Origin: Enterococcus faecalis_A
Lineage (GTDB): Bacteria; Bacillota; Bacilli; Lactobacillales; Enterococcaceae
Reading direction: 5' to 3'
Length of the DNA: 64,000 nt
Assembly: GCA_051295955.1 (NCBI GenBank)
Contig: JBPDWA010000001.1
Span: 310,001-374,000 of the forward strand
This document shows positions 35,877-45,526 of the stretch, piece after piece. Positions within the stretch are counted from its first letter, which is position 1; each line of letters opens with the position of its first letter. Both the position numbers and the translations under genes were made by a program. The notes below the pieces were generated by a model. It saw only the letters and a list, made by a program, of their open reading frames with translations, had not been told where the DNA came from and did no database searches.

Positions 35877-36211
35877 CGCAAACAAAGATGAAACGAGTTG
35901 ACTATTTGTGGGTTTTGCCGATTGAAGAAGGCTATAAAATCGGGTTAACTGTTGCAGCACAAGATGATTTAGGAAAAATCAGCTTTGCAACATTTCCTAA
36001 AGTTGGACAAACGCTAACCGCTGGTGACACGCTGGTTGAGCTTGAAGCAGAAAAATCAGTCAGTGAATTCACCAGTCCATTAAGTGGCACCGTTAAAGCT
36101 ATTAATGAAGCTGCTCTTAATGATCCAAGTGTGTTGGATGATGATGACCAAATAAATGCGTGGATTGCGGTCTTAACTGATGTTTCAGACAGTGAATTTG
36201 AAAAGCTATAA
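35873..36211 (+). CDS. gcvH: Glycine cleavage system H-like lipoyl carrier
   Basis: A 112-residue lipoyl-domain protein. The hairpin LEAEKSVSEFTSPLSG carries the lipoylation lysine Lys61. It starts at GTG 35873, overlapping the previous stop by 4 bases. No gcvP or gcvT is in the window. In Firmicutes without a glycine cleavage system, H proteins often serve as lipoate carriers in lipoyl transfer to pyruvate dehydrogenase; this is the likely role here. Confidence 0.85.
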   Translation: MTQTKMKRVDYLWVLPIEEGYKIGLTVAAQDDLGKISFATFPKVGQTLTAGDTLVELEAEKSVSEFTSPLSGTVKAINEAALNDPSVLDDDDQINAWIAVLTDVSDSEFEKL

Positions 36212-36216
36212 AAAGA

Positions 36217-36245
36217 TTGACAAGACTTTTTATCCTTGCTATAAT
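36217..36245 (+). promoter_or_regulatory. Consensus promoter of the metNPQ T-box leader
   Basis: TTGACA (36217-36222), 17-base spacer, TATAAT (36240-36245): a perfect SigA consensus, starting just past the gcvH stop. Confidence 0.92.
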
Positions 36246-36251
36246 TTCATC

Positions 36252-36541
36252 AATTCAAATAGCAACAGAACGCTTTGAAAAGAAGAGTACATTTTAAGCA
36301 CGTTTAAAGAGAGCCCCGGCTGCTGAGAAAGGGCAACGGAACTGGAATGGAAGATGGTCTTTGAGCTGAGTAAGCAAGCGCAAGTGAACTTACTACGGGA
36401 GTGCCCGTTACAGCACCACGGTATACGAATCGTCAAGTACCGTATGAGGCTGTTATTGTGAAATGATAGTGAATTAAGGTGGTAACACGAAGTGCAAACT
36501 TTCGTCCTTTTGTTTTAAGACAAAAGCACGAAAGTTTTTTT
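36252..36541 (+). promoter_or_regulatory. T-box riboswitch (probably tRNA-Met) with terminator
   Basis: A leader of about 290 bases with the T-box hallmark AAGGTGGTAACACG (36476-36489), an AGAGAGC element and GGCTGCTGAGAAAGG in stem I. The terminator has arms at 36496-36505 and 36528-36537 and ends in T-run. The 3' side of the stem I loop region contains two ATG triplets (36347-36349 and 36354-36356), either of which would be a methionine specifier; the downstream methionine transporter supports this. Uncharged tRNA-Met would favour the antiterminator and turn on metNPQ. Confidence 0.9.
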
Positions 36542-36575
36542 TGTCCAGTAACTTTATGAGAGAAGAGGAGAACAA

Positions 36576-37613
36576 ATGCCTTTAATTGAATTGCATCAGG
36601 TAACAAAAGAATTTTCCGGCAAAAATGGTAAAATTACGGCTGTTCAATCTGTTGATTTGACTGTCGCTGAAGGCGATATCTACGGTATTATTGGTTATTC
36701 CGGTGCCGGAAAGAGCACGTTAGTCCGTTTGTTAAATGGGCTTGAAATCCCCACGAGTGGAGAAGTTATTATTCAAGGCCAAAACATCGCAGCCTTTTCA
36801 AACAAAGAGATGCGGAACTTTCGCAAAAAAATTGGTATGATTTTTCAACATTTCAATTTACTATGGTCTCGCACGGTGATGGAAAACATTATGTTGCCTT
36901 TAGAAATAGCCGGTGTAGCGAAGGAACAGCGTAAACAACGGGCGGAAGAGTTAGTGAAGTTGGTAGGCTTGTCTGGTAGAGAAGCAGCTTATCCGAGCCA
37001 ATTATCCGGCGGCCAAAAGCAGCGGGTAGGAATTGCCAGAGCGTTGGCTAACAATCCGGATATTCTGCTTTGTGATGAAGCTACCAGTGCTTTAGATCCG
37101 CAGACGACAGATGAAGTATTGGCATTGTTACAGAAGATCAACCAAGAATTAGGCTTGACAGTTGTTTTAATCACCCATGAAATGCATGTGATTAAAAAAA
37201 TTTGTAATCGTGTAGCAGTCATGGAAAACGGTCAGGTCGTGGAAACTGGCAATGTCATTGATATTTTCAAGAAACCAAAAACCGCCATAGCTAAACGATT
37301 TATTCAACAAGAATCAGATAAAAATAATGAAGAAACTGAACTAATTTTGGAAGAATTATTGCAACAGTATCCGGAAGGGAAGATTGTCCGCTTGGTGTTC
37401 CATGGAGAACAAGCGAAGCTGCCAATTATTTCTCAGATCGTAAAAGAATATCATGTCGAAGTAAGTATTATTCAAGGAAATATTCAACAAACAAAGCAAG
37501 GTGCTGTCGGCTCTTTATATATTCAGCTGTTAGGAACTGAGCTGCAAATTGAAGCTGCTGTGGCTGCCCTCAGCAAGATGCGAGTAGAAACTGAGGTGAT
37601 TGCATATGAATAG
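36576..37613 (+). CDS. metN: Methionine ABC transporter, ATP-binding protein
   Basis: A 345-residue ATPase with Walker A GYSGAGKST, the LSGGQKQRVGIARAL signature and Walker B ILLCDEATSALDP. The C-terminal NIL domain (from about residue 260) binds methionine in family members to inhibit transport. It powers MetP. GAAGAGGAG precedes ATG 36576. Its end overlaps metP by 8 bases. Confidence 0.95.
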   Translation: MPLIELHQVTKEFSGKNGKITAVQSVDLTVAEGDIYGIIGYSGAGKSTLVRLLNGLEIPTSGEVIIQGQNIAAFSNKEMRNFRKKIGMIFQHFNLLWSRTVMENIMLPLEIAGVAKEQRKQRAEELVKLVGLSGREAAYPSQLSGGQKQRVGIARALANNPDILLCDEATSALDPQTTDEVLALLQKINQELGLTVVLITHEMHVIKKICNRVAVMENGQVVETGNVIDIFKKPKTAIAKRFIQQESDKNNEETELILEELLQQYPEGKIVRLVFHGEQAKLPIISQIVKEYHVEVSIIQGNIQQTKQGAVGSLYIQLLGTELQIEAAVAALSKMRVETEVIAYE

Positions 37614-38292
37614 ACAAGGATTAGCGAGTTTCTTTGATTTTTCACAAATTGATTGGACGAAACTACAAGAAAAAACAATTGAAACGCTAGCAATGACTGG
37701 GATTTCCATCATCATCGTTGGAATATTTGGACTGATTTTAGGACTTTTATTATTTGAAACTTCCGGACGTCAAGGCTTTTTCAGTAAATTACTGTATTGG
37801 CTGGTGGCAATCTTCGTAAACATTTTCCGGTCAATTCCTTTTATCATTTTAATCGTGCTGCTAATTCCCTTTACAACCTTGATTCTGCAAACAATGTCTG
37901 GCGTTAAAGGCGCTTTACCAGCTTTGATTATTTCAGCGGCACCATTTTACGCACGTATGGTAGAAATTGCTTTTCGTGAAATTGATAAAGGAGTTATTGA
38001 AGCCGCCCAAGCAATGGGCGCCAATCGTCTCCAAATCATTTGGAAGGTTCTGCTGCCGGAAAGTTTGCCAGCACTTGTTTCCGGTTTAACGGTAACGACT
38101 ATTTCCTTGGTAGGTTATACGGCAATGGCCGCTGCCATCGGAGCCGGAGGTTTGGGGAGCTTAGCTTATCAAGACGGTTTCCAGCGAGGACAAAATACCG
38201 TGACTTTGATCGCAACAGTTTGTATCTTACTAATCGTCTTTGCAATCCAATTTATTGGAGATATCATTTTGAAAAAAATTGACAAACGCTAA
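37606..38292 (+). CDS. metP: Methionine ABC transporter, permease
   Basis: A 228-residue membrane permease with about five helices and the coupling loop EAAQAMGANRLQIIWKVLLPE that contacts MetN. It corresponds to MetI of E. coli. ATG 37606 is preferred, 7 bases after GAGGTG, over the TTG at 37600. Confidence 0.94.
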   Translation: MNRQGLASFFDFSQIDWTKLQEKTIETLAMTGISIIIVGIFGLILGLLLFETSGRQGFFSKLLYWLVAIFVNIFRSIPFIILIVLLIPFTTLILQTMSGVKGALPALIISAAPFYARMVEIAFREIDKGVIEAAQAMGANRLQIIWKVLLPESLPALVSGLTVTTISLVGYTAMAAAIGAGGLGSLAYQDGFQRGQNTVTLIATVCILLIVFAIQFIGDIILKKIDKR

Positions 38293-38308
38293 AAATGGAG
38301 GGGAAAAA

Positions 38309-39127
38309 ATGAACAAACGTACATTATGGTCTATCGTAACACTAGCTGTAGTTACCCTAATTTTAGGAGCTTGCGGCAGTAAAAAAAATGACGAATCCGT
38401 CTTGAAAATCGGTGCAACACCAACGCCGCACGCAGAAATTTTGGAACATATCAAGCCACTGTTAGAAAAAGAAGGCGTTACTTTGGAAATTACAACTTAT
38501 ACCGATTACACTTTGCCTAATAAGGCTTTAGCCAACAAAGATATCGATGCTAATTATTTCCAACACATTCCTTTCTTTGATGAAGCTGTCAAAGAAAATA
38601 ACTACGATTTTGTAAACGCCGGTGCCATTCACTTAGAACCTGTGGGAATTTATTCCAAAAAATATAAAAATCTAAAAGAGATTCCAGACGGTGCCACCAT
38701 TTATGTCAGCAACTCCAAAACCGATTGGGGTCGCGCGATTCAAATCTTAAAGGATGCTGGCTTAGTTACCTTAAAAGCAGGAGTGGAACCGACAACGGCA
38801 ACTTTTGATGATATTGACAAAAACGTAAAACACTTGAAATTCAATGATGAAAGTGATCCGGCCATGATGACAACTCTTTATGAAAATGAAGAAGGAGCCG
38901 CTGAAATGATCAACTCTAATTTTGCAGTGGATAAAGGCATGGATCCACAAAAAGATGCCATCGCACTTGAAAAAGAAAGCTCACCTTACGGCAACATTAT
39001 CGCTGTTCGCAAAGGCGACGAAAAGCGTGACAAAGTGAAAAAATTAGTGGAAGTTCTTCACAGCAAAGACGTACAAGACTGGATTACCAAAAAATGGAAA
39101 GGTGCTGTCGTTCCAGTTAATGAATAA
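38309..39127 (+). CDS. metQ: Methionine-binding lipoprotein
   Basis: A 272-residue NlpA-family substrate-binding lipoprotein. The signal peptide ends in the lipobox LGAC with lipidated Cys22. The mature part shows LKIGATPTPHAEILEHI and the FQHIPF and SKTDWGRAIQ segments of MetQ. ATG 38309 follows GGAGGGG; an upstream ATG at 38279 would add residues before the signal peptide. It delivers methionine to MetNP. Confidence 0.94.
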   Translation: MNKRTLWSIVTLAVVTLILGACGSKKNDESVLKIGATPTPHAEILEHIKPLLEKEGVTLEITTYTDYTLPNKALANKDIDANYFQHIPFFDEAVKENNYDFVNAGAIHLEPVGIYSKKYKNLKEIPDGATIYVSNSKTDWGRAIQILKDAGLVTLKAGVEPTTATFDDIDKNVKHLKFNDESDPAMMTTLYENEEGAAEMINSNFAVDKGMDPQKDAIALEKESSPYGNIIAVRKGDEKRDKVKKLVEVLHSKDVQDWITKKWKGAVVPVNE

Positions 39128-39158
39128 ACGAACAGCAAGTATTTCAAATGCTGAGTAT

Positions 39159-39199
39159 GAGGTGGACGCAAGTCGAATGACGCGGGTCCGCCTCTTTTT
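39159..39199 (+). terminator. Terminator after metQ
   Basis: GAGGTGGAC (39159-39167) pairs with GTCCGCCTC (39186-39194) with one G-T pair, followed by TTTTT. The remaining 240 bases up to the suf promoter hold no gene. Confidence 0.8.
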
Positions 39200-39433
39200 G
39201 CTTGTAACAAATTGCTTGTAACAGAATGACCAGCTAGCAAAAATTGTTCTAAACTCACCTATAGGTTCTAGCAGAAAATTAAAAGTTATTTAATCGGGGA
39301 AATAATTGAAAAACAACTACATTAGAATAATTTTTATCTTGAGGTAACGTTATATTCCAATAGATATTCATTCATTTTGTAATAGATAACGAAATGCTTC
39401 ATTAAATGAGGTGTTATTTTCTTATTTTTCAGT

Positions 39434-39462
39434 TTGCGCTTCATTCTCAATTAGGCTAAAAT
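39434..39462 (+). promoter_or_regulatory. Promoter of the suf operon
   Basis: TTGCGC (39434-39439), 17-base spacer and TAAAAT (39457-39462), 45 bases before sufC. Confidence 0.65.
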
Positions 39463-39507
39463 GGATGAGAACTTACATTTATTTTATAAAGTTGGAGGGA
39501 ATTATAC

Positions 39508-40278
39508 ATGTCTGTTTTAGAAATTAACAATTTACACGTATCAATTGAAGACAAAGAAATTTTAAAAGGCGTTAATTTAACCATGAAAACTGGCGAAATT
39601 CATGCGATTATGGGGCCGAATGGAACTGGAAAGTCCACTTTGTCAGCAGCGATTATGGGCAATCCTAACTATGAAGTAACCGAAGGCAAAATTCTATTTG
39701 ACGGACAAAACATCTTGGATTTAGAAGTTGATGAGCGTGCACGTTTAGGCTTATTTTTAGCCATGCAATATCCAAGTGAAATTCCTGGTATTACCAACGC
39801 TGAATTTATGCGAGCTGCAATTAACGCAAAACGCGATGAAGACCACAAGATTTCTGTGATGGAATTTTTGAAAAAACTAGATAAAAAAATGGCTTTGTTA
39901 AACATGCCGGAAGAAATGGCCGAACGTTATTTAAATGAAGGCTTTTCCGGTGGGGAAAAGAAACGCAACGAAATTTTACAACTATTAATGCTGGAACCCA
40001 CGTTTGCCATCTTAGATGAAATTGACTCTGGTCTTGATATTGATGCCTTAAAAGTCGTTTCTAAAGGTGTGAATGAAATGCGCGGCGAGAATTTTGGCGC
40101 TTTGATCATTACGCACTATCAACGTTTGCTTAACTACATCACTCCGGACGTAGTGCATATTATGATGGAAGGCCGAGTGGTGAAAACAGGAGGAGCGGAT
40201 TTAGCCAAACGCTTGGAACTTGAAGGTTATGCTGGAATTAGCCAAGAATTAGGAATCGAATATAAAGAAGAAATGTAA
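39508..40278 (+). CDS. sufC: Fe-S cluster assembly ATPase SufC
   Basis: A 256-residue ABC-type ATPase with MGPNGTGKST, the FSGGEKKRNEILQ signature and AILDEIDSGLDIDALK. SufC works with SufB and SufD as the scaffold that builds Fe-S clusters in the cytosol. TTGGAGGG precedes ATG 39508. First gene of sufCDSUB. Confidence 0.97.
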   Translation: MSVLEINNLHVSIEDKEILKGVNLTMKTGEIHAIMGPNGTGKSTLSAAIMGNPNYEVTEGKILFDGQNILDLEVDERARLGLFLAMQYPSEIPGITNAEFMRAAINAKRDEDHKISVMEFLKKLDKKMALLNMPEEMAERYLNEGFSGGEKKRNEILQLLMLEPTFAILDEIDSGLDIDALKVVSKGVNEMRGENFGALIITHYQRLLNYITPDVVHIMMEGRVVKTGGADLAKRLELEGYAGISQELGIEYKEEM

Positions 40279-40292
40279 GGAGGACACAATCA

Positions 40293-41582
40293 ATGAAAAA
40301 CGAAACACTAAGCGCTTATCTTGATGATGTCACTGCCTTTTCTTTGGAACATGGCGAACCGGCTTGGATGACTGAATTGCGCACCAAGGCGCTAAAATTT
40401 GCTGATGCTGCTAAGTTACCACATATTGAACGAGTAAAATTTCAGCGTTGGCCGCTTTTGAATGTCCATGAAAAAGCAGCAGCAACTACAAATGAAGGCA
40501 GTGTTCCAAGTTTTGATCAGTTGCAAGACAATCCGTTGATCGTTCAACGTGGCAGTCAACAGCTTTTAGAACAACTGCCGGCTAGCTTAGCTGAACAGGG
40601 CGTTATTTTTACAGATATCTTTTCGGCTATGCAAGACTATCCGGAGCTAGTCGAAGAGTATTATATGACCAAAGCTGTTTTACCGGAAGAAGATAAATTG
40701 ACAGCTGCCCATGCGGCCTTTATGAATAACGGTATCTTTTTATATGTACCTAAAAACGCAGTTATTGAAGAACCACTTGAAGCCTTGTTTATTCATAATA
40801 CGGCAAGCGCTGAGCCGTTCTTTAAGCATGTACTGATTGTAGCTGAAGAGCATAGTGAATTTAGTTATTTGGAGCGTTTCCAATCAGAAGGCAATGACGC
40901 AGCCAAAGCTTCTGGGAATATTGTAGTGGAAGTGATTGCTAAAGCCGGGGCAAAAGTGAAGTTTTCCGCTGTGGACCAATTAGGCGCACAGTTGACGACT
41001 TATATGAATCGCCGTGGTTACATTATGCAAGATGCTTCAATTGATTGGGCAATGGGAGTTATGAATGATGGCGATGTTATCGCTGATTTTGATTCTGATT
41101 TAGTTGGCCAAGGCTCCCATGCTGAAGTGAAAATTGTAGCCATTAGCGCTGGTAAACAAACACAAGCAATTGATACCCGTGTAACCAATAAAGCGCCACA
41201 TTCCATTGGCCATATTTTACAACACGGTGTGATTCGTGAACGTGGAACGCTGACTTTTAACGGTATCGGTCATATTTTAAAAGGAGCCAAAGGTGCAGAC
41301 GCACAACAAGAAAGTCGGGTCTTAATGTTGTCTGATAAAGCACGAGGCGATGCTAACCCAATTTTATTAATAGATGAAAATGAAGTGACTGCCGGTCATG
41401 CTGCTAGCGTGGGCCGAGTGGATCCAGAAGAAATGTATTATCTGATGAGTCGTGGTCTCGGTAAAGAAGCTGCAGAACGGTTGGTTATTCGAGGGTTCTT
41501 AGGTTCAGTGATTACTGCTATTCCTATTAAAGAAGTACAAAATGAATTGATTGAGGTAATTGAAGGGAAGTTGAATGCATGA
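40293..41582 (+). CDS. sufD: Fe-S cluster assembly protein SufD
   Basis: A 429-residue SufBD-family scaffold protein. The C-terminal core has GRVDPEEMYYLMSRGLGKEAAERLV and the preceding LLIDENEVTAGHAAS, which include the family's conserved His. It partners SufB and SufC. The stop overlaps the sufS start by 4 bases. Confidence 0.94.
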   Translation: MKNETLSAYLDDVTAFSLEHGEPAWMTELRTKALKFADAAKLPHIERVKFQRWPLLNVHEKAAATTNEGSVPSFDQLQDNPLIVQRGSQQLLEQLPASLAEQGVIFTDIFSAMQDYPELVEEYYMTKAVLPEEDKLTAAHAAFMNNGIFLYVPKNAVIEEPLEALFIHNTASAEPFFKHVLIVAEEHSEFSYLERFQSEGNDAAKASGNIVVEVIAKAGAKVKFSAVDQLGAQLTTYMNRRGYIMQDASIDWAMGVMNDGDVIADFDSDLVGQGSHAEVKIVAISAGKQTQAIDTRVTNKAPHSIGHILQHGVIRERGTLTFNGIGHILKGAKGADAQQESRVLMLSDKARGDANPILLIDENEVTAGHAASVGRVDPEEMYYLMSRGLGKEAAERLVIRGFLGSVITAIPIKEVQNELIEVIEGKLNA

Positions 41583-42814
41583 TGAATGCTGAACGTTTGC
41601 AACAGGAGTTTCCCATTTTATTTCAGCAGGTCAATGAGGAACCTCTAGTCTATTTAGACAATGCAGCTACTACCCAAAAGCCCAAGGCCGTGTTAACTTG
41701 TTTAAAGGAATACTATGAACAAGATAATGCGAATGTTCATCGGGGCGTTCACACATTGGCGGAACGAGCGACGAAAAATTATGAGCAAGCTCGGGCAAAA
41801 GTTCAAGCGTTTCTCAATGCAGCTGAGACTGCTGAAGTCTTGTTTACTCGAGGAACGACGACCAGTTTAAATTGGATTGCTCAAAGCTATGGCGATTTGG
41901 CAGTTAAAGCTGGTGATGAAATAGTTATTTCTTATATGGAACATCATTCGAATGTGATTCCTTGGCAGCAATTGGCCCAAAGAAAGGGCGCAACGTTAAA
42001 ATATATTGAGCTGACTGCAGACGGTAGGCTTGAGTTAGAAAGTGCACGTCAGCAGATCACAGATAAAACAAAAATAGTCTCAGTCGCTCATGCATCAAAT
42101 GTCTTAGGGGTGATCAATCCGATTAACACACTAGCTGACATGGCGCATCAACACGGTGCAGTATTGGTAGTAGACGGAGCTCAGGCTGTGCCTCACATGC
42201 CCGTAGACGTCCAAGCCTTGAAGGCTGATTTCTATGCTTTTAGTGGACATAAAATGTGTGGACCGACCGGTATTGGTGTTTTATATGGCAAACGAGCGTT
42301 GCTGGAACAAATGAGCCCAGTGGAATTTGGCGGTGAAATGATTGATTTTGTGCACTTGCAGGATAGTACATGGAAAGAATTACCATGGAAATTTGAAGCA
42401 GGAACCCCAAATATTGCCGGAGCGATTGGTTTAGGGGCAGCAATTGACTTTTTAACATCAATTGGACTAGAAAAAATTCATCAACATGAAGCAGAACTAG
42501 TAACGTATGTTTTGCCGAAGCTACAGGCGATTGACGGGCTAACGATTTACGGCCCACAGGATCCGCTGCAACATACCGGAGTTATTGCATTTAATTTCGA
42601 TGGTTTGCATCCGCATGATGTAGCTACTGCTTTGGATATGGAAGGCGTAGCTGTGCGAGCAGGTCATCATTGTGCCCAACCTTTACTTACTTACTTAAAT
42701 GTAGCAGCAACTGCACGGGCCAGTTTTTATCTCTATAATACGAAAGAAGATGCGGATCGTTTAGTTGAAGCACTTCTTGCAACAAAGGAGTTTTTCCAAC
42801 ATGGCACTTTCTAA
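41579..42814 (+). CDS. sufS: Cysteine desulfurase SufS
   Basis: A 411-residue group II desulfurase giving sulfur to SufU. It has the PLP lysine in SGHKMCGPTGIG and the catalytic cysteine in RAGHHCAQPL, with EHHSNVIPW and DGAQAVPH. It starts at 41579 (a second ATG follows directly at 41582). It overlaps sufU by 14 bases. It is clearly a different paralogue from the Se-operon NifS-like enzyme at 3786. Confidence 0.95.
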   Translation: MMNAERLQQEFPILFQQVNEEPLVYLDNAATTQKPKAVLTCLKEYYEQDNANVHRGVHTLAERATKNYEQARAKVQAFLNAAETAEVLFTRGTTTSLNWIAQSYGDLAVKAGDEIVISYMEHHSNVIPWQQLAQRKGATLKYIELTADGRLELESARQQITDKTKIVSVAHASNVLGVINPINTLADMAHQHGAVLVVDGAQAVPHMPVDVQALKADFYAFSGHKMCGPTGIGVLYGKRALLEQMSPVEFGGEMIDFVHLQDSTWKELPWKFEAGTPNIAGAIGLGAAIDFLTSIGLEKIHQHEAELVTYVLPKLQAIDGLTIYGPQDPLQHTGVIAFNFDGLHPHDVATALDMEGVAVRAGHHCAQPLLTYLNVAATARASFYLYNTKEDADRLVEALLATKEFFQHGTF

Positions 42815-43280
42815 ATTAGATAATTTATATCGACAAGTCATTTTGGATCATTCCAGTCATCCCCATCACCACGGAACATTAGGTGATGCTAGTCGAAAAA
42901 TTGAAATGAACAATCCGACTTGTGGTGACGTGATTGAGTTGACAGTCGATCTACAAGGGAATGTAATTCAAGACATTGCCTTTCAAGGCAGTGGTTGTTC
43001 CATCAGTACAGCCAGTGCCAGTATGATGACAGATGCTGTACTGGGAAAAACAATTCAAGAAGCACAGCAATTAGCGGAGGATTTTTCACAGCTAGTCTTA
43101 GGCAATGAAGTGAAAAACGACGAACAACTAGGCGATGCAGCGATGTTAAGCGGTGTGGCTAAATTTCCGGCACGCATTAAATGTGCAACGCTGGCTTGGA
43201 AAGCTTTGGAACAGGCCTTGGAACAAGGCGGACAAGGTAAGGCCGGTAACTTGCACTGCAAAAATGAAAAGAAAGGGTGA
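42801..43280 (+). CDS. sufU: Sulfur-transfer/scaffold protein SufU
   Basis: A 159-residue IscU-like zinc protein that takes persulfide from SufS. The three conserved cysteines are in NPTCGD, GSGCSIS and RIKCATLAW. ATG 42801 fits GGAG (42787-42790) and the normal N-terminus MALSKLDNLYRQVI. Confidence 0.95.
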   Translation: MALSKLDNLYRQVILDHSSHPHHHGTLGDASRKIEMNNPTCGDVIELTVDLQGNVIQDIAFQGSGCSISTASASMMTDAVLGKTIQEAQQLAEDFSQLVLGNEVKNDEQLGDAAMLSGVAKFPARIKCATLAWKALEQALEQGGQGKAGNLHCKNEKKG

Positions 43281-43286
43281 TTTTTA

Positions 43287-44681
43287 ATGAGTACTGTACC
43301 TGAATTAGAAGAATATAAATTTGGCTTTCACGATGACGTAAAGCCAATTTTCAGTACGGGCGACGGTTTGACCGAAGAAGTCGTCCGGGAAATGTCTCGC
43401 ATAAAAGGTGAACCGGAATGGATGTTAGACTTTCGGTTAAAATCATTGGCCCAATTCAATAAAATGCCGATGCAAAATTGGGGACCTGATTTATCAGATA
43501 TTGAATTTGATAAAATTAAATATTATCAAAAACCAAGTGACAAGCCTGCTCGGGACTGGGAAGATGTACCAGAAAAAATCAAAGAAACCTTTGAACGAAT
43601 TGGGATTCCTGAAGCAGAACGGGCATACTTAGCCGGCGCTTCCGCTCAATATGAATCAGAAGTTGTTTATCACAATATGAAAGAAGAGTTTGAAAAGTTG
43701 GGCATTATCTTCACGGATACAGATTCCGCTTTGAAAGAATATCCGGACTTATTCAAAGAGTACTTTGCTAAATTGGTACCGCCAACTGACAATAAATTAG
43801 CGGCGCTGAATTCAGCTGTTTGGTCTGGCGGCACCTTCATTTATGTACCAAAAGGTGTGAGAGTTGATGTACCATTGCAAACGTATTTTCGGATTAATGC
43901 TGAAAACACAGGACAGTTTGAGCGAACCTTAATTATTGTTGATGAAGGCGCCAGTGTTCATTACGTAGAAGGCTGTACTGCACCGACTTATTCCAGCAAT
44001 AGTTTACATGCAGCAATCGTAGAAATTTTTACTAGAAAAGATGCCTATTGCCGTTATACTACCATTCAAAACTGGTCAGATAACGTCTACAATCTAGTAA
44101 CAAAACGTGCTAAAGCTTACGAAGGTGCAACCGTCGAATGGATTGACGGAAACTTAGGAGCTAAAACTACCATGAAATACCCAAGCGTTTATTTAGATGG
44201 CAAAGGCGCCCGTGGTACTATGCTGTCAATCGCATTTGCCGGTGCCAACCAAATTCAAGATACCGGTGCTAAAATGATTCACAACGCACCGAATACTTCC
44301 AGCTCCATTGTGTCAAAATCAATTTCAAAAGACGGTGGTGAAGTAAATTATCGGGGACAGGTAACTTTTGGTAAAGAAAGTACCGGCTCCATTTCCCATA
44401 TTGAGTGCGATACAATCATCATGGATGAACGATCTAAATCCGATACCATCCCATTTAATGAAATTCACAACAGCCAAGTATCTCTAGAACATGAAGCTAA
44501 AGTTTCAAAAATCTCAGAAGAACAACTCTACTACCTAATGAGCCGCGGCCTCACTGAAAGTGAAGCCACCGAAATGATCGTCATGGGCTTTGTTGAACCA
44601 TTCACTAAAGAATTACCGATGGAATACGCGGTTGAGTTGAATCGGTTGATTAGTTATGAGATGGAAGGGAGTGTTGGTTAA
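43287..44681 (+). CDS. sufB: Fe-S cluster assembly protein SufB
   Basis: A 464-residue SufB with VYVEGCTAP-type core (here VHYVEGCTAPTYSSNSLH), YRGQVTFG, HIECDTIIMDERS and the C-terminal EEQLYYLMSRGL. It is the main cluster scaffold of the SufBCD complex. GAAAGGGTG precedes the start. Last gene of the operon. Confidence 0.96.
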   Translation: MSTVPELEEYKFGFHDDVKPIFSTGDGLTEEVVREMSRIKGEPEWMLDFRLKSLAQFNKMPMQNWGPDLSDIEFDKIKYYQKPSDKPARDWEDVPEKIKETFERIGIPEAERAYLAGASAQYESEVVYHNMKEEFEKLGIIFTDTDSALKEYPDLFKEYFAKLVPPTDNKLAALNSAVWSGGTFIYVPKGVRVDVPLQTYFRINAENTGQFERTLIIVDEGASVHYVEGCTAPTYSSNSLHAAIVEIFTRKDAYCRYTTIQNWSDNVYNLVTKRAKAYEGATVEWIDGNLGAKTTMKYPSVYLDGKGARGTMLSIAFAGANQIQDTGAKMIHNAPNTSSSIVSKSISKDGGEVNYRGQVTFGKESTGSISHIECDTIIMDERSKSDTIPFNEIHNSQVSLEHEAKVSKISEEQLYYLMSRGLTESEATEMIVMGFVEPFTKELPMEYAVELNRLISYEMEGSVG

Positions 44682-45492
44682 ACCTGTTATAGGAGCTAGA
44701 ACCCTTCTTTTGGAGATGATTTTTGTAAGAATGGTTACCCTTTTTTTAGCAGCTTTTTCTTCTCTATTGTAAGTCAACGATGAGGTGTATTAATTACAAT
44801 GCTAGGCAAAAGATAGATATTCTATAGGCGGCATGAAGGGCTTATAAATAGTAGCTATTAAAAATGATCAAAAAATGCCAATAAAAAAGGACTTGTCATT
44901 CCAAGTTATTGACTTTGTATTTTACCAAAGATTTTTTAAACGTTTGATTTCTGGTTGCCATATGGTTTCCATAAATGAAAAACGTGGTGGGATATTAATC
45001 ATTTTTGCTATCATTCAAGCGATTGAACTGGGTAGTAAGAAATACAAGGAAGGGAAGCAGAGATTCTTACAGTCAAAAAAAGAAAATTATGGGGGGACCA
45101 GCGTTAGTTTGTATAGAAACATCAATTAGTAAAAATAAGGGGTATTTTCTTTTGATAGGATAAATAGCGCTGGTTTATTACTGGTATGTTAACTTCTAGA
45201 ATCAATAAATTTCTTTTTTGTAGAGTAAGGAGCGGGTCGGCTTATTCAAGTTAAAAAATACTGCAAAACTTAAGCTGGAAGTAGTTATGATTATTTCTGG
45301 CAAATAGCCTTTCACCAATAAAATAGCTCACACTTACAGTTTCAGAGAGGAATATATAAAATCGAATGGTACTATGAGTAGTCTAATGGATTGGTGTTTA
45401 AAATATTGAGCACATATAGCTTAAGAATTGAGGTACTGCTAGAAAACAACTTGTGATTGTCAGTTTAGGGGAGGAAAAAGATGGTACTAGTA
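44682..45492. other. Noncoding gap after sufB
   Basis: About 810 bases with no supported gene. An 84-codon frame at 44875-45129 has no ribosome site, no good initiation context and no recognisable family, so it is not called. No strong terminator for sufB was found nearby. Confidence 0.45.
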
Positions 45493-45526
45493 AAAAAGGA
45501 GTCGAGATTTTTTCTGGGCTCCTTTT
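45492..45526 (-). terminator. Terminator of the PRD regulator gene
   Basis: AAAAGGAG and CTCCTTTT arms (45494-45501 and 45519-45526) with A/T runs. Read on the minus strand it ends in TTTTTT directly after the stop codon. Confidence 0.75.

Noticed and set aside
44875..45129. 84-codon frame after sufB
   Set aside because: No ribosome site, no recognisable motif and an atypical composition. Treated as chance in a gene-free gap.
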